Shown: positions 49,254 through 57,342 of the stretch, in pieces | Layout: the number at the start of each line of letters is the position of its first letter | Position numbering within the stretch: position 1 is the stretch's first letter | Source: Aeromicrobium stalagmiti | GTDB taxonomy: Bacteria; Actinomycetota; Actinomycetes; Propionibacteriales; Nocardioidaceae | DNA length: 64,000 bases | Direction: 5' to 3' | NCBI RefSeq assembly: GCF_013283745.1 | Contig: NZ_JABSTZ010000003.1 | Span: 62,001-126,000, forward strand | The notes under the pieces: model-generated | What the model was told of the DNA's origin: nothing | The model's database searches: none | The model's input: the letters and a program-made list of their open reading frames with translations, nothing else | Translations under genes and position numbers: made by a program

Positions 49254-50294
49254 ATGCGAGCACTTCAGTACCGCAGCATCGGCGCCGCGCCCGAGGTCGT
49301 CGAGGTCGAGCGGCCCTCCCCCGGTCCGGGTGAGGTGCTGCTCAGCATCTCGGCAGCAGGACTGTGCCACTCCGACATCTTCCTGATGGGCCTGCCGGCT
49401 GAGCAGTACCTGGGCCTGGGCACCCTGCCGATGACGTTGGGACACGAGGCCGTCGGTGTCGTCGCCGAGCTGGGAGCCGGAACGACGGGCGTGAGCATCG
49501 GAGACCTCGTGGCTGTCTACGGCCCGTGGGGCTGCGGACTGTGCGCGACCTGCGCCCGGGGCAGCGAGAACTACTGTCCGCACGCAGCCGGACTCGGCAT
49601 CGTCCCGCCGGGGATCGGGGCTCCGGGCGGCATGGCCGACTTCATGATCGTCGACGACGTGCGCCACCTCGTCCCGATCACCGGGATGGACCCGGCTGCC
49701 ACGGTGGCAATCACCGACGCAGGCCTCACGTCGTACCACGCGATCAAGGCAGAGTTCGACCTCCTCCTGCCCGGCAGCACGGCGGTCGTCATCGGTGCCG
49801 GCGGCTTGGGGCACGTCGCCGTCCAGATCCTCCGGGCCATGAGCCCAGCCACCGTCGTCGCGGTCGACATGAGCCAGCAGAAGCTCGAGCTGGCCGCAGC
49901 CGTCGGCGCCCACCACGTGCTGCCGTCGGACCAGCAGAGCGCGGCGGCGATCCGTGAGCTCACCGGCGGAGTCGGAGCTGACGTGGTATTTGACATCGTC
50001 GGGTCGGACGCCACGCTGACGATGGCTCGCGAGTGCGTGCGCGTCGACGGCTCGGTCGTGATCGTGGGCATCGGCGGCGGCCTCCTGCCGGCCGGGTTCT
50101 TCTCCACGCCGTTCGGCGTCCGGGTCCGCACCCCCTACTGGGGCACCCGGGACGAGCTCGTCGAGGTGCTCGCGCTGGCCCGCGACGGGCTCATCCGGGT
50201 CGAGGTCGAGACGTTCTCGCTCGACGAGGCGCCGAAGGCCTATGCGCGATTGCATGACGGTGACATCGCCGGCCGTGCCGTCGTCGTACCCTGA
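49254..50294 (+). CDS. Zinc-dependent alcohol dehydrogenase
   Basis: 346 residues, MDR superfamily. Catalytic zinc residues lie in GLCHSDIF (Cys) and LGHEAVG (His-Glu). The structural zinc cysteines are in WGCGLCATCARGSENYC, and the NAD-binding motif is VIGAGGLGHVAVQI. AGGAGA precedes the ATG. It is 59 bases after ppsA on the same strand and probably co-transcribed. A zinc alcohol dehydrogenase and a PEP/pyruvate dikinase also occur in the Streptomyces OsdR/DevR stress cluster, as I recall, which supports the dormancy reading. Confidence 0.93.
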   Translation: MRALQYRSIGAAPEVVEVERPSPGPGEVLLSISAAGLCHSDIFLMGLPAEQYLGLGTLPMTLGHEAVGVVAELGAGTTGVSIGDLVAVYGPWGCGLCATCARGSENYCPHAAGLGIVPPGIGAPGGMADFMIVDDVRHLVPITGMDPAATVAITDAGLTSYHAIKAEFDLLLPGSTAVVIGAGGLGHVAVQILRAMSPATVVAVDMSQQKLELAAAVGAHHVLPSDQQSAAAIRELTGGVGADVVFDIVGSDATLTMARECVRVDGSVVIVGIGGGLLPAGFFSTPFGVRVRTPYWGTRDELVEVLALARDGLIRVEVETFSLDEAPKAYARLHDGDIAGRAVVVP

Positions 50295-50318
50295 CGGCTC
50301 AGCACCGGCTGCGCTGCC

Positions 50319-50504
50319 TCAGCCTGACAGCGCGGCGAAGGCGTCGAAGACCATGTAGGCGGGCCAGAACACGCCCTGGAAGAGCGCGTAGAGGTGCTCG
50401 CCCGTGCCGTCAGCCTGCTGCCAGAAGTAGAACCACGCGCCGAAGATGCCAAGCCCATAGATGGCCCCGCCGCCGTCAGCGGCACCCGACGAGGAGTCAC
50501 CCAT
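50319..50504 (-). CDS. Small membrane protein, unknown
   Basis: 61 residues: MGDSSSGAADGGGAIYGLGI, then two hydrophobic aromatic-rich stretches (FGAWFYFWQQA and FQGVFWPAYMVFDAFAAL). It converges on the alcohol dehydrogenase with 24 bases between stops. No ribosome binding site was seen. A DosR-like box lies 77 bases upstream (50581-50595). No family is recognised. The amphipathic aromatic pattern supports a true small protein. Confidence 0.65.
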   Translation of the reverse strand: MGDSSSGAADGGGAIYGLGIFGAWFYFWQQADGTGEHLYALFQGVFWPAYMVFDAFAALSG

Positions 50505-50580
50505 CGCTGGACTTGTCGAGGGGCACGGGTTCAGGCAGGGCGATCATGCCCCAGTGTCGCCCGGGTTCGCCGGGCGGCGC

Positions 50581-50595
50581 AGGGCCCTAGGTCGC
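50581..50595 (-). promoter_or_regulatory. DosR/DevR-like box upstream of the small membrane gene
   Basis: On the minus strand GCGACCTAGGGCCCT matches GGGACTTTNGGCCCT at 11 of the 14 defined positions (the N is free). It lies 77 bases before the ATG of the 61-residue protein. It is the third such box in this block. Confidence 0.4.
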
Positions 50596-50626
50596 TCACC
50601 GGGAGGCCTTCGTGCCCTCCTCGTCG

Positions 50627-51910
50627 TCAGCCGATCAGGGCCGTGATCGCCCGGCGGTAGTCAGCGGTCGTGGACGTCCCGCTGTAGTCGATCGTGAACC
50701 GCTGTCGACCCGCCGGGATGCCCTTGAGCGTCATGGTGGCCTTGCCCCCCTTGAGCGTGAGCGTCCGAGTCACGCCGTTGGCGTGCGAGACGGTGACCGT
50801 GCCGCCGGGGTGGTAGCCGGTGGCACGCCGGAACACCTCGATGCTGAACGTCGCCTTGCCGATGCCGGCCTTGACGGTCACGTCGGCGCGCGCGGCCGAC
50901 CTGAGTGCGACCGTCTCGTTCTGCACGGACGTGCCCTCGACCGGGGAGAAGACCTGCGCATCGGCCCTGGCGTCGCTGTCGTACCAGCGCGACTCGTACG
51001 TGGAGCTCTCGAACTTCAGCTGCACGTTGTCTGCCGTCGCGGAGCGCAGGTCGTAGCGTCCCGTCTTCGAGGTGGTGACGCGCGTGTACGGGTCGGACGC
51101 GCCGACCGCGTAAGCACTCACGGCGAGGTCGTTGATCGGCTCGCCGTTGGTGTCGGTGGCAAGGCCGCGCACGTGTGCGGGGACGTGGTCGAGCACCTGG
51201 TCGTCCAGGGGCGTCGTGACCCCACCCTTCACGGTGACCGGGGTAGCAGAGCTCGACGGCCCGTCGGAGACGTTGTCGTCGTAGCACTCGTCGAGGTACG
51301 TCGACGTCGCCTCGTCGAAGCACAGCGTGTAGGTGCCGGCCGGCAGCCCGACGAAGCGGTAGGTGCCGTCAGCACCGACTGCCTGCTCGTCGTCATAGAC
51401 CTGGTCGAACAGGATCTCGTCTGCGAAGTTCGGAGTGGGCAGGTCGGTCGACGGGCCCATGATCCGTGCCGTCGTCGTGGTCGACACACCGCTGTCGGCG
51501 CGAGTGACCTTGCCGGTCAGCACTCCTGCGGGCTGCGTCGTCACGTTGCGCGTCACGGTCGTGGTCGGCCGCTCCGCGAAGTTGCGGACCGCGGTCACCG
51601 CCCGGTGCTTCGGATCCCTCACGACGACGTACCGGTACAGAACCGCCTTGTTCTGGGGAATGGCGATCGAGTACGCACCCGAGCTGTTGGTCGTGACCGT
51701 CGTGATCGGCGAGACTCCGTCGCCGCTGTCTGCGTCCTGTCCGGTCAACGTGACCTTCGCGCCCGCCAGCGGCTTGCCGTCCAGCGTCACGACTCCCTTC
51801 ACCTTGCCCTGGGTCGCGGCGTCGGCAGGTGCGACGAGCAGGCCGAGGGTCAGGGCGAGCATCGCCGAGAGCCCTGCCGACAGGCGGGTGACGCGGTGGC
51901 GCTGGGTCAT
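50627..51910 (-). CDS. Secreted protein with carboxypeptidase-regulatory-like repeats
   Basis: 427 residues. A Sec signal peptide (MLALTLGLLVAPADAA) is followed by beta-sandwich repeats: GKVKGVVTLDGKPLAGAKVTL (about 35-105), a second domain with GTYRFVGLPAGTYTLCFDEA (about 130-220), and a third (about 235-330), then an Ig-like end segment VTVKAGIGKATFSIEVFRRAT. No catalytic motif or LPXTG anchor is present. It is probably a secreted or loosely wall-bound adhesion or scaffold protein. GGAGG sits upstream of the ATG at good spacing. Confidence 0.88.
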   Translation of the reverse strand: MTQRHRVTRLSAGLSAMLALTLGLLVAPADAATQGKVKGVVTLDGKPLAGAKVTLTGQDADSGDGVSPITTVTTNSSGAYSIAIPQNKAVLYRYVVVRDPKHRAVTAVRNFAERPTTTVTRNVTTQPAGVLTGKVTRADSGVSTTTTARIMGPSTDLPTPNFADEILFDQVYDDEQAVGADGTYRFVGLPAGTYTLCFDEATSTYLDECYDDNVSDGPSSSATPVTVKGGVTTPLDDQVLDHVPAHVRGLATDTNGEPINDLAVSAYAVGASDPYTRVTTSKTGRYDLRSATADNVQLKFESSTYESRWYDSDARADAQVFSPVEGTSVQNETVALRSAARADVTVKAGIGKATFSIEVFRRATGYHPGGTVTVSHANGVTRTLTLKGGKATMTLKGIPAGRQRFTIDYSGTSTTADYRRAITALIG

Positions 51911-52025
51911 GTGGAGCCTCCGAGAGCTGTTGCAGACATGTTGACACGACCAGAGATGCCCCGCTGGGTCTGTTGGTTGCCGTTCGTCGACACTTTTCTC
52001 AGATCAGCCACACATCAACCACGCA

Positions 52026-52874
52026 TCAGGTCGAGCGCTGCGCGAGGTGCTCGCGCATCGCCGAGACGACGTCGTCTCGGCGATCGATGAACAGGTAGTC
52101 GCTGCCACACAGGTCGACGACCCGGCCGTCCGCCGTGTCCTGGGTGAAGCGGTCACGACAGGCGGCGCGCCAGGCTGCCTCGGGCCCCTCCCGCTGGTCT
52201 CCGATGGCGTAGATGGCCAGCGCGGGCGCGGCGATGTCGGTGTAGGGGTGCCGAAACCTCGTCAGGGCCTCGACGAACGGCGCGAAGTCCGGGCCGGAGT
52301 GCCGGTCCACCACTGACCCGTCCGGCCGGGTGTCCACCGACGAGCGCAGCATCGCGTCGAAGGCCGGTCCCCTGACGTCGGGCAGCAACGCGTGGACGTG
52401 GTCGACGTAGTCCTCGTAGGAGGCGAAGTGGTCCGGGCCCGGGGTCTCTTCCTGCCACTTGGACGTCGGGTTGTCGGCCCAGTCATAGGCACCGTCGAGA
52501 TAGACGACGCTGGCAACGCGACGAGGATGGCGAGCCGCGAGGGCTGATGCCTCCCCTCCCCCCATCGAGTGCCCGACAACATGGGCACGGGCGATGCCCA
52601 GGGCGTCCAGCAGGCGTCGCGCGTCCTCAGCGCCGTCGCTGAGCGCATAGCCGGTCCGGACCCGCTCAGAGGCACCGTGCCCGGGACGGGTCAGCGCCAC
52701 CACGCGGAACCGGTCGCTCAGGTGCGGGGCCAGCTCGGCGAAGACATGGGCCGTGCAGCCGAGGCCGGCCAGGAGCAGCACGGGCTCTCCGTCGCCGCCC
52801 CAGTCGAGGTGGTGGAGGCGCACGCCGTCCAGGACGACGAACTGGTCGGAAGGCATGTCGACCGGACCCTGCAT
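52026..52874 (-). CDS. Alpha/beta hydrolase
   Basis: 282 residues. The fold is shown by LLLAGLGCTAHVF (oxyanion region), RPGHGASER, the nucleophile elbow GHSMGGGEA, and the C-terminal acid/histidine region near SDYLFIDRRDD. The expected catalytic His at the end is not obvious (SDYLFID), so an altered triad is possible. The substrate is unknown. It is leaderless: TACGGT on the minus strand (52881-52886) lies six bases upstream. It is divergent from arr. Confidence 0.87.
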   Translation of the reverse strand: MQGPVDMPSDQFVVLDGVRLHHLDWGGDGEPVLLLAGLGCTAHVFAELAPHLSDRFRVVALTRPGHGASERVRTGYALSDGAEDARRLLDALGIARAHVVGHSMGGGEASALAARHPRRVASVVYLDGAYDWADNPTSKWQEETPGPDHFASYEDYVDHVHALLPDVRGPAFDAMLRSSVDTRPDGSVVDRHSGPDFAPFVEALTRFRHPYTDIAAPALAIYAIGDQREGPEAAWRAACRDRFTQDTADGRVVDLCGSDYLFIDRRDDVVSAMREHLAQRST

Positions 52875-52880
52875 CCGTCG

Positions 52881-52924
52881 ACCGTACCGCGCACGAGGTC
52901 GTGCGGCCGGAACTCGCCTACGCT
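52881..52924. promoter_or_regulatory. Divergent leaderless promoters (alpha/beta hydrolase / arr)
   Basis: TACGGT on the minus strand (52881-52886) and TACGCT on the plus strand (52919-52924) each lie six bases from a start codon. Only 56 bases separate the two starts. Confidence 0.5.
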
Positions 52925-52930
52925 GGGGGT

Positions 52931-53341
52931 GTGAGCACTGTGCTGGACGACGGGCCGTTCTTCCACGGCACGAAGGCTGATCTGCGGGTGGGCGACCTCC
53001 TCACCGCGGGCTTCCGGTCGAACTACAGGCCCGAGATCGTGATGAACCACATCTATTTCACCGCTCTGGTCGGCGGCGCCGGGCTGGCCGCGGAGCTCGC
53101 GGCAGGCGACGGCGCCCCACGCGTGTATGCCGTCGAGCCGACCGGGGAGTTCGAGAACGACCCGAACGTCACCGACAAGAAGTTCCCCGGCAATCCCACC
53201 CGGTCCTACCGCAGCACGGAGCCCGTCCGGGTGACCAGCGAGATCACCGACTGGCCGCGCCTGAGCCCCGACGAGTTGCAGGCCTGGCGCGATCGCCTCG
53301 CTGTGATGCGCGCCGACGAGCGCGACGAGATCATCAACTGA
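52931..53341 (+). CDS. arr: Rifampin ADP-ribosyltransferase
   Basis: 136 residues. Arr transfers ADP-ribose from NAD+ to the C23 hydroxyl of rifamycins and so inactivates them. The sequence is close to the mycobacterial enzyme: FHGTKADLRVGDLLTAGF, EIVMNHIYFTALVGGAGLA, VYAVEPTGEFENDPN and KKFPGNPTRSYRS are all recognisable. Length matches the family. It is chromosomal, with no integron or insertion sequence nearby, and has its own leaderless promoter, so it looks like an intrinsic gene rather than a recent cassette. Confidence 0.96.
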   Translation: MSTVLDDGPFFHGTKADLRVGDLLTAGFRSNYRPEIVMNHIYFTALVGGAGLAAELAAGDGAPRVYAVEPTGEFENDPNVTDKKFPGNPTRSYRSTEPVRVTSEITDWPRLSPDELQAWRDRLAVMRADERDEIIN

Positions 53342-53365
53342 TCCGGTGTCCGGGGTCGCGTCTGT

Positions 53366-54628
53366 TCAGGCGGCGTCGAGGTAGGCGAGCATCTGGGTGA
53401 AGTCGTCGGCTCCGGGGTCGGGTGGCAGGCCGGTGACCTCGACGGGTGTGTCGGGGTCCCATGCTGCGATGGGGAGCGGGTCGGGGTGTCGTGTGTAGGT
53501 GTGCCCTGTGCGTGTGGTCCATTCGAAGCTTCCGGGCGAGGGTTGTCGTAGCCTCAGGTGGTCTTCGGTCTTGAGGTTGTGGGCTCGTCGGTGCAGTGGG
53601 CCGGTGTTCGCTGCGTTGGTGTCGGCGGGCCAGGGGTCGCTGTGGTCGATGTCGCAGGCCCGTACTGGCACTGATGCGGTCGGGAAGATGCTGGTGCCGT
53701 CGCGGAACCCGAGGACCTGCTTGAGGCGGGTGGGGGCCAGCCGGCCGAGCCAGGTCACGGTCAACAGGTCACCGACATCATCGGTGACCAACCGGTACAG
53801 CACGCTGGTCTCGTCGGCCAGGGCTGCGCGGATGATGTGGGCGGGGATGGTGGCGGTGCGGTCGGTCAGTTCACCGGGGGTGTCGCTGAATCCCATCAGC
53901 GACGACAACGGCACCGTGACACCAATGACGACCTGGTAGCCGAGTCCGCCGTCGCGGCGGCCGAGCAGGGTGTCGGCGAGCAGGTCGGTGCGGGCCTGGT
54001 CGATCGTGCGGTCATCATCGGCGGGCAGGGCGTGGGCGGTCTTGGTCAACGACTGCATGATCGCTGCCGCATCAGCCGAGCCCAGGTCAGCGGTCAGGCG
54101 GGTCATCCCGTCCCCGAGGGGTCGCAGACCCACGGCCCGGTCGGCGAACGCCTTCACATGCCTGTCTTTGGACGCGCCGGCTTCGGTGCGTTCGACCCAC
54201 CGGTCCAACCACCGGGTCGCCTGCCCCGGCGTCAGACGCGCCACCCGGTCGACCGCCACATCATCGAGCGCGGTCACCGACTCGGCGCGGGTGAGCCGGC
54301 AGCCGGCACGGTCGATGGCCTCCACATGGGTGGTCGGGATGCGTCCGTCGTGCCACGCCTGCCACACCACCGGCATCCTCGAGCGGAGCCGGCGGGCGCG
54401 GGCCACAGCCCGTTCGACCGTCGGGACCGGCAACCTCATCGCCAACGACAGCTCGTGCACGGCACTGTCGACCCGCCGGCGTCCCTGACCCTCGCTGATC
54501 CGCTCACCGGCAACCCGGGCCCGGTCGACATAGTCCAACAGGTCCAACGCCTCAGCCGCATCACACGAGGCCTGGGCTTCGCGACGCAGCACGATCTGAT
54601 CGATCGTCTCCCGGTCGTCCAACCCCAT
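53366..54628 (-). CDS. DUF222/HNH endonuclease family protein (13E12-type)
   Basis: 420 residues. A long helical DUF222 domain (about 20-290) is followed by a C-terminal HNH region: VRACDIDHSDPWPADTNAANTGPLHRRAHNLKT, with the Asp-His and Asn/His residues of the beta-beta-alpha-metal fold. This family is multicopy in actinobacteria (the 13E12 repeat family) and may be mobile or nuclease-active. GAGGGG precedes ATG 54628, so the in-frame sequence upstream is not used. Its role here is unknown. Confidence 0.9.
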   Translation of the reverse strand: MGLDDRETIDQIVLRREAQASCDAAEALDLLDYVDRARVAGERISEGQGRRRVDSAVHELSLAMRLPVPTVERAVARARRLRSRMPVVWQAWHDGRIPTTHVEAIDRAGCRLTRAESVTALDDVAVDRVARLTPGQATRWLDRWVERTEAGASKDRHVKAFADRAVGLRPLGDGMTRLTADLGSADAAAIMQSLTKTAHALPADDDRTIDQARTDLLADTLLGRRDGGLGYQVVIGVTVPLSSLMGFSDTPGELTDRTATIPAHIIRAALADETSVLYRLVTDDVGDLLTVTWLGRLAPTRLKQVLGFRDGTSIFPTASVPVRACDIDHSDPWPADTNAANTGPLHRRAHNLKTEDHLRLRQPSPGSFEWTTRTGHTYTRHPDPLPIAAWDPDTPVEVTGLPPDPGADDFTQMLAYLDAA

Positions 54629-54778
54629 AAACACCCCTCGATTGCAGCCTTTCCTCCACTCTAGAGACAGGGTCAGACAACACGTCTGGACAGCGACAGC
54701 CACAGCGCTCGCTCGGCCGAGACGGCCGACTCAGGCCACGGCATCGAAGGTGCTGGCGACGAATCCGGCGATCAGCTG

Positions 54779-54813
54779 TTGACGCGGCACTTGTATTTTG
54801 CAAGTGTGACGTC
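54779..54813 (+). promoter_or_regulatory. VOC-hxlR promoter with an overlapping inverted-repeat operator
   Basis: CACTTG (54788-54793) and CAAGTG (54801-54806) form perfect 6-bp arms with a 7-base spacer. The repeat overlaps a possible promoter: TTGACG (54779-54784), a 16-base spacer, CAAGTG as a weak -10, then seven bases to the ATG. HxlR-family regulators bind repeats of this sort, and one is encoded by the second gene of this unit, so autoregulation is likely. Confidence 0.55.
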
Positions 54814-55218
54814 ATGAGCCTCTTCATCACCTGCCCCGTCGACAGCGTCGACCGCGCGACCGCCTTCTACACCGCCCTTGGCTGGACCCTGAATCCCGAG
54901 ATGTCCGACCACAACGTGTCGTGCTTTGCGATCACGCCAGGGCAGTACGTCATGCTCGGCAGCCGCGAGATGTATGCCGGCGTCGGTGGCACCGAGGACC
55001 TGATCGGCGGACCCAAGACACCGTCGAAGGTCACCGTCTCCTTCGATCTCGACAGCCGCGAGGCCGTCGACGAGCTGGTCGCACGAGCAGGCGACGCCGG
55101 AGGACGGATCGGTGACACCGACGACTATCCGTTCATGTACCAGCGCCAGTTCGACGACCCCGACGGCTATCACTACTCCCCGTTCTGGATGAAGCCGGAC
55201 ACCGACTCGACCACGTGA
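54814..55218 (+). CDS. VOC (glyoxalase/bleomycin-resistance fold) protein
   Basis: 134 residues. The betaalphabetabetabeta VOC pattern is visible: LFITCPVDSVDRATAFYTALGWTLN at the first repeat and KVTVSFDLDSREAVDELVARA at the second, ending YHYSPFWMKP. The metal-binding residues cannot be assigned with confidence. It resembles the YaeR/DUF-like glyoxalases often paired with regulators. It overlaps the HxlR gene by GTGA (55215-55218). The substrate is unknown. Confidence 0.88.
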   Translation: MSLFITCPVDSVDRATAFYTALGWTLNPEMSDHNVSCFAITPGQYVMLGSREMYAGVGGTEDLIGGPKTPSKVTVSFDLDSREAVDELVARAGDAGGRIGDTDDYPFMYQRQFDDPDGYHYSPFWMKPDTDSTT

Positions 55219-55496
55219 GCGACCTCCCTGCCGCTCTGGAGATCGTCGGAAAGCGGTGGGCCCTGCTGATCGTGGAGAAGCTGCTCGAGGGGCCGCAGCG
55301 CTACGGCGACTTGCAGCGCGACCTCGGAGTGCCGACCAACATGCTCGCCACCCGCCTGCGCGAGCTCGAGGCTGCTGGCGTCCTGCGTCGCCTGCCCCTG
55401 CGGCACAACACCCGCGCGTATGCGCTGACAGATCGCGGACTCGCGCTGGGCGATGCGATCACCGCGCTTGCACGCTGGGGCAGCGACAAGAGCTGA
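55215..55496 (+). CDS. HxlR-family transcriptional regulator
   Basis: 93 residues starting at GTG: LEIVGKRWALLIVEKLLEGPQRYGDL is the HxlR winged helix, then PTNMLATRLRELEAAGVLRR is the recognition helix region, and LTDRGLALGDAI the wing end. There is no N-terminal redox cysteine typical of the YodB/QorR subgroup. It probably represses its own operon through the inverted repeat at 54788-54806 and responds to an aldehyde, quinone or similar ligand handled by the VOC protein. Confidence 0.9.
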   Translation: MSDLPAALEIVGKRWALLIVEKLLEGPQRYGDLQRDLGVPTNMLATRLRELEAAGVLRRLPLRHNTRAYALTDRGLALGDAITALARWGSDKS

Positions 55497-55517
55497 CGGC
55501 GCACAACCCTCACTCCG

Positions 55518-57242
55518 TCACGCGCCGTCCGCCGTCATGGTCGAGGGCGGCAACCAGTCGGCGCCGAGGAGCTGCGCGAGGTCGGTGAGACCGGTGGTGT
55601 CGCTTCCCACCGAGTCGGACGCCGCGGCGATCCGCTCCACCATGACCTTGCCGACCTGCTCCTCAACGGTGCCCTCGGCGTACGCGATGTGCCACGGCGA
55701 GACCTGATGGTCGCGGTGGGTGCGACCGGTCACCTGACGCGCGGCGATGCCCGAGAAGCGGGCCTGGTGGAAGATGCCGACCCGGGGCTCCGTACTCGCC
55801 TGGCGGCCGCCTTCAAGGGCCTCGCCGGCGTGGAGGCTGATCGAGGCGACCGTGGTGAAGACGCACACCTTCGCCTCGCCGGTCTGGAACCGGAGCCGTT
55901 CGGCCTCGGCGTCGAACCGGTCGCCGCCGTAGATCGTGGCCACGTCGATGCCGGAGTCGCGCAGCCGATCGGCGATCGGATCGGCCGCGGTCGTGACGAA
56001 CTCGACCGAGCACGCCACCTGCCGGTCGGCCTGGACCTGCTGGGCGATCCAGGCGACCGTCGAGTCGACGCGGATCAGCCCGGCCTTCTGCCGGAAGCGC
56101 AGCAGCGCCGCCCGCCCCTTCGCCACGCTGCGGCCGCGTCGGGCAAGGTCCATCTCTCGGCAGAACTCTCCCCACTCAGCCTCGTAGGCCGTCCGCTCCG
56201 TCGGCGTGAGCGTCACCGGCATGCCGGAGATCGGCACCGGCCCCCACGGCGCCGAACGGTGCAGCATCGCCGGAGGACGCTCGTCGGAGAGCCAGCCGCG
56301 CACCAGCTTCAGGTCTGCGGCACGTCGTGCTGGATCAGTCGTCCATGTCGCGCCATAGCGGCCGTGATCCACTCCCACGCCGTGACGCTCGAGGGCTGAG
56401 GCGAACGCCGAGCCGGCCTGCGTCGCGGAGGTCCACTCCCGCATCGGCTCGTCGAGCACCTGCGCATAGGCCGGAGCCAGATAGGGCAGCTCGAGCGGCG
56501 TGTGTCCGGGCGTCGCGGTGGTCGCGATGACGAATGGCGCCTTGTCGTGCGGGCGTCCGTGACCCGAGACCTTCGCCCAGACCTTCCACCGCTTCGTCGA
56601 CGTCCGTCGAAGCGCGTGGGCCTCGTCCGCGATGATCACGTCCCACGCGTGGTCCTTGACCTTGTCCAGCCGGTCCCACGTGATCACGACCCACTCCAGA
56701 CCCCCGTCGCCCAGCGCCGTGATCGTGCGGCCCCAGTGGCCGATGGTGATGGCGGCGGGCCGATCGGCCACGACGAGCACCCGTCGCGCACCGCGCAGGT
56801 CACCGACCGCCGTCGCGCCGAGGACGGCCGAGATCGTCTTGCCGACTCCCGGCTCGTCGGCCAGGAGGAACAGCCGGCCACCTGCGGCCGCACGTTCGGC
56901 GATCGCGTCAGCCGCCTCGAACTGGATCATCCGCGGCTCGAGGGCCCCCGTCGGCTCGGGGCTGGGCGTCGGGTCATCGGGGTTGAGGACGTTCTCGATG
57001 AACCGACCGAGCGTGTAGGGCCCGGGGACATAGGGGGCGAGATGCGGGGGCACAGCGCGCCCGACGAACAGGTGGGTCTTGACCGCCGGGTGCCACGAGG
57101 CGCCGTCGACCTGCGTCCCGTACGGGACGTCGAGCACCCAGACGCGCTCCCCCGGGCCGCAGGTCGGCAACGGCTGAACCGCCCCACCACGGCGCGAAGC
57201 TGCGCTGCGCCGACGGGCACCTGATCGGCGGGAACTGGCCAC
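55518..57242 (-). CDS. Lone SNF2/DEAH-type helicase
   Basis: 574 residues. Motif I is ADEPGVGKTISAV, motif II IIADEAHAL, motif III FVIATTATPGHT, and motif VI RQVTGRTHRD (QxxGRxxR), as in SF2 SNF2-like translocases. The N-terminal 80 residues are basic and carry VWVLDVPYGTQV. GTG is set by TAGCGT (57249-57254, minus strand) six bases upstream. No nuclease, methylase or phage gene is adjacent, so it is a stand-alone translocase. Helicases of this kind occur in phages and defence islands. Converges on hxlR with a 21-base gap. Confidence 0.88.
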   Translation of the reverse strand: MASSRRSGARRRSAASRRGGAVQPLPTCGPGERVWVLDVPYGTQVDGASWHPAVKTHLFVGRAVPPHLAPYVPGPYTLGRFIENVLNPDDPTPSPEPTGALEPRMIQFEAADAIAERAAAGGRLFLLADEPGVGKTISAVLGATAVGDLRGARRVLVVADRPAAITIGHWGRTITALGDGGLEWVVITWDRLDKVKDHAWDVIIADEAHALRRTSTKRWKVWAKVSGHGRPHDKAPFVIATTATPGHTPLELPYLAPAYAQVLDEPMREWTSATQAGSAFASALERHGVGVDHGRYGATWTTDPARRAADLKLVRGWLSDERPPAMLHRSAPWGPVPISGMPVTLTPTERTAYEAEWGEFCREMDLARRGRSVAKGRAALLRFRQKAGLIRVDSTVAWIAQQVQADRQVACSVEFVTTAADPIADRLRDSGIDVATIYGGDRFDAEAERLRFQTGEAKVCVFTTVASISLHAGEALEGGRQASTEPRVGIFHQARFSGIAARQVTGRTHRDHQVSPWHIAYAEGTVEEQVGKVMVERIAAASDSVGSDTTGLTDLAQLLGADWLPPSTMTADGA

Positions 57243-57342
57243 TCCCGGACGCTACATGGCCAACCGCGTCAGTCAGAGGTGGCTCGCCTGGGCAGACGCG
57301 AGTGACCACCTGAGACGCCCGGACCGTGCAAGGCTTACGGCC

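Noticed and set aside
53366..54628. Intein or group II intron endonuclease
   Set aside because: The HNH is attached to a full DUF222 domain in a free-standing gene. There is no split host gene or intron boundary.
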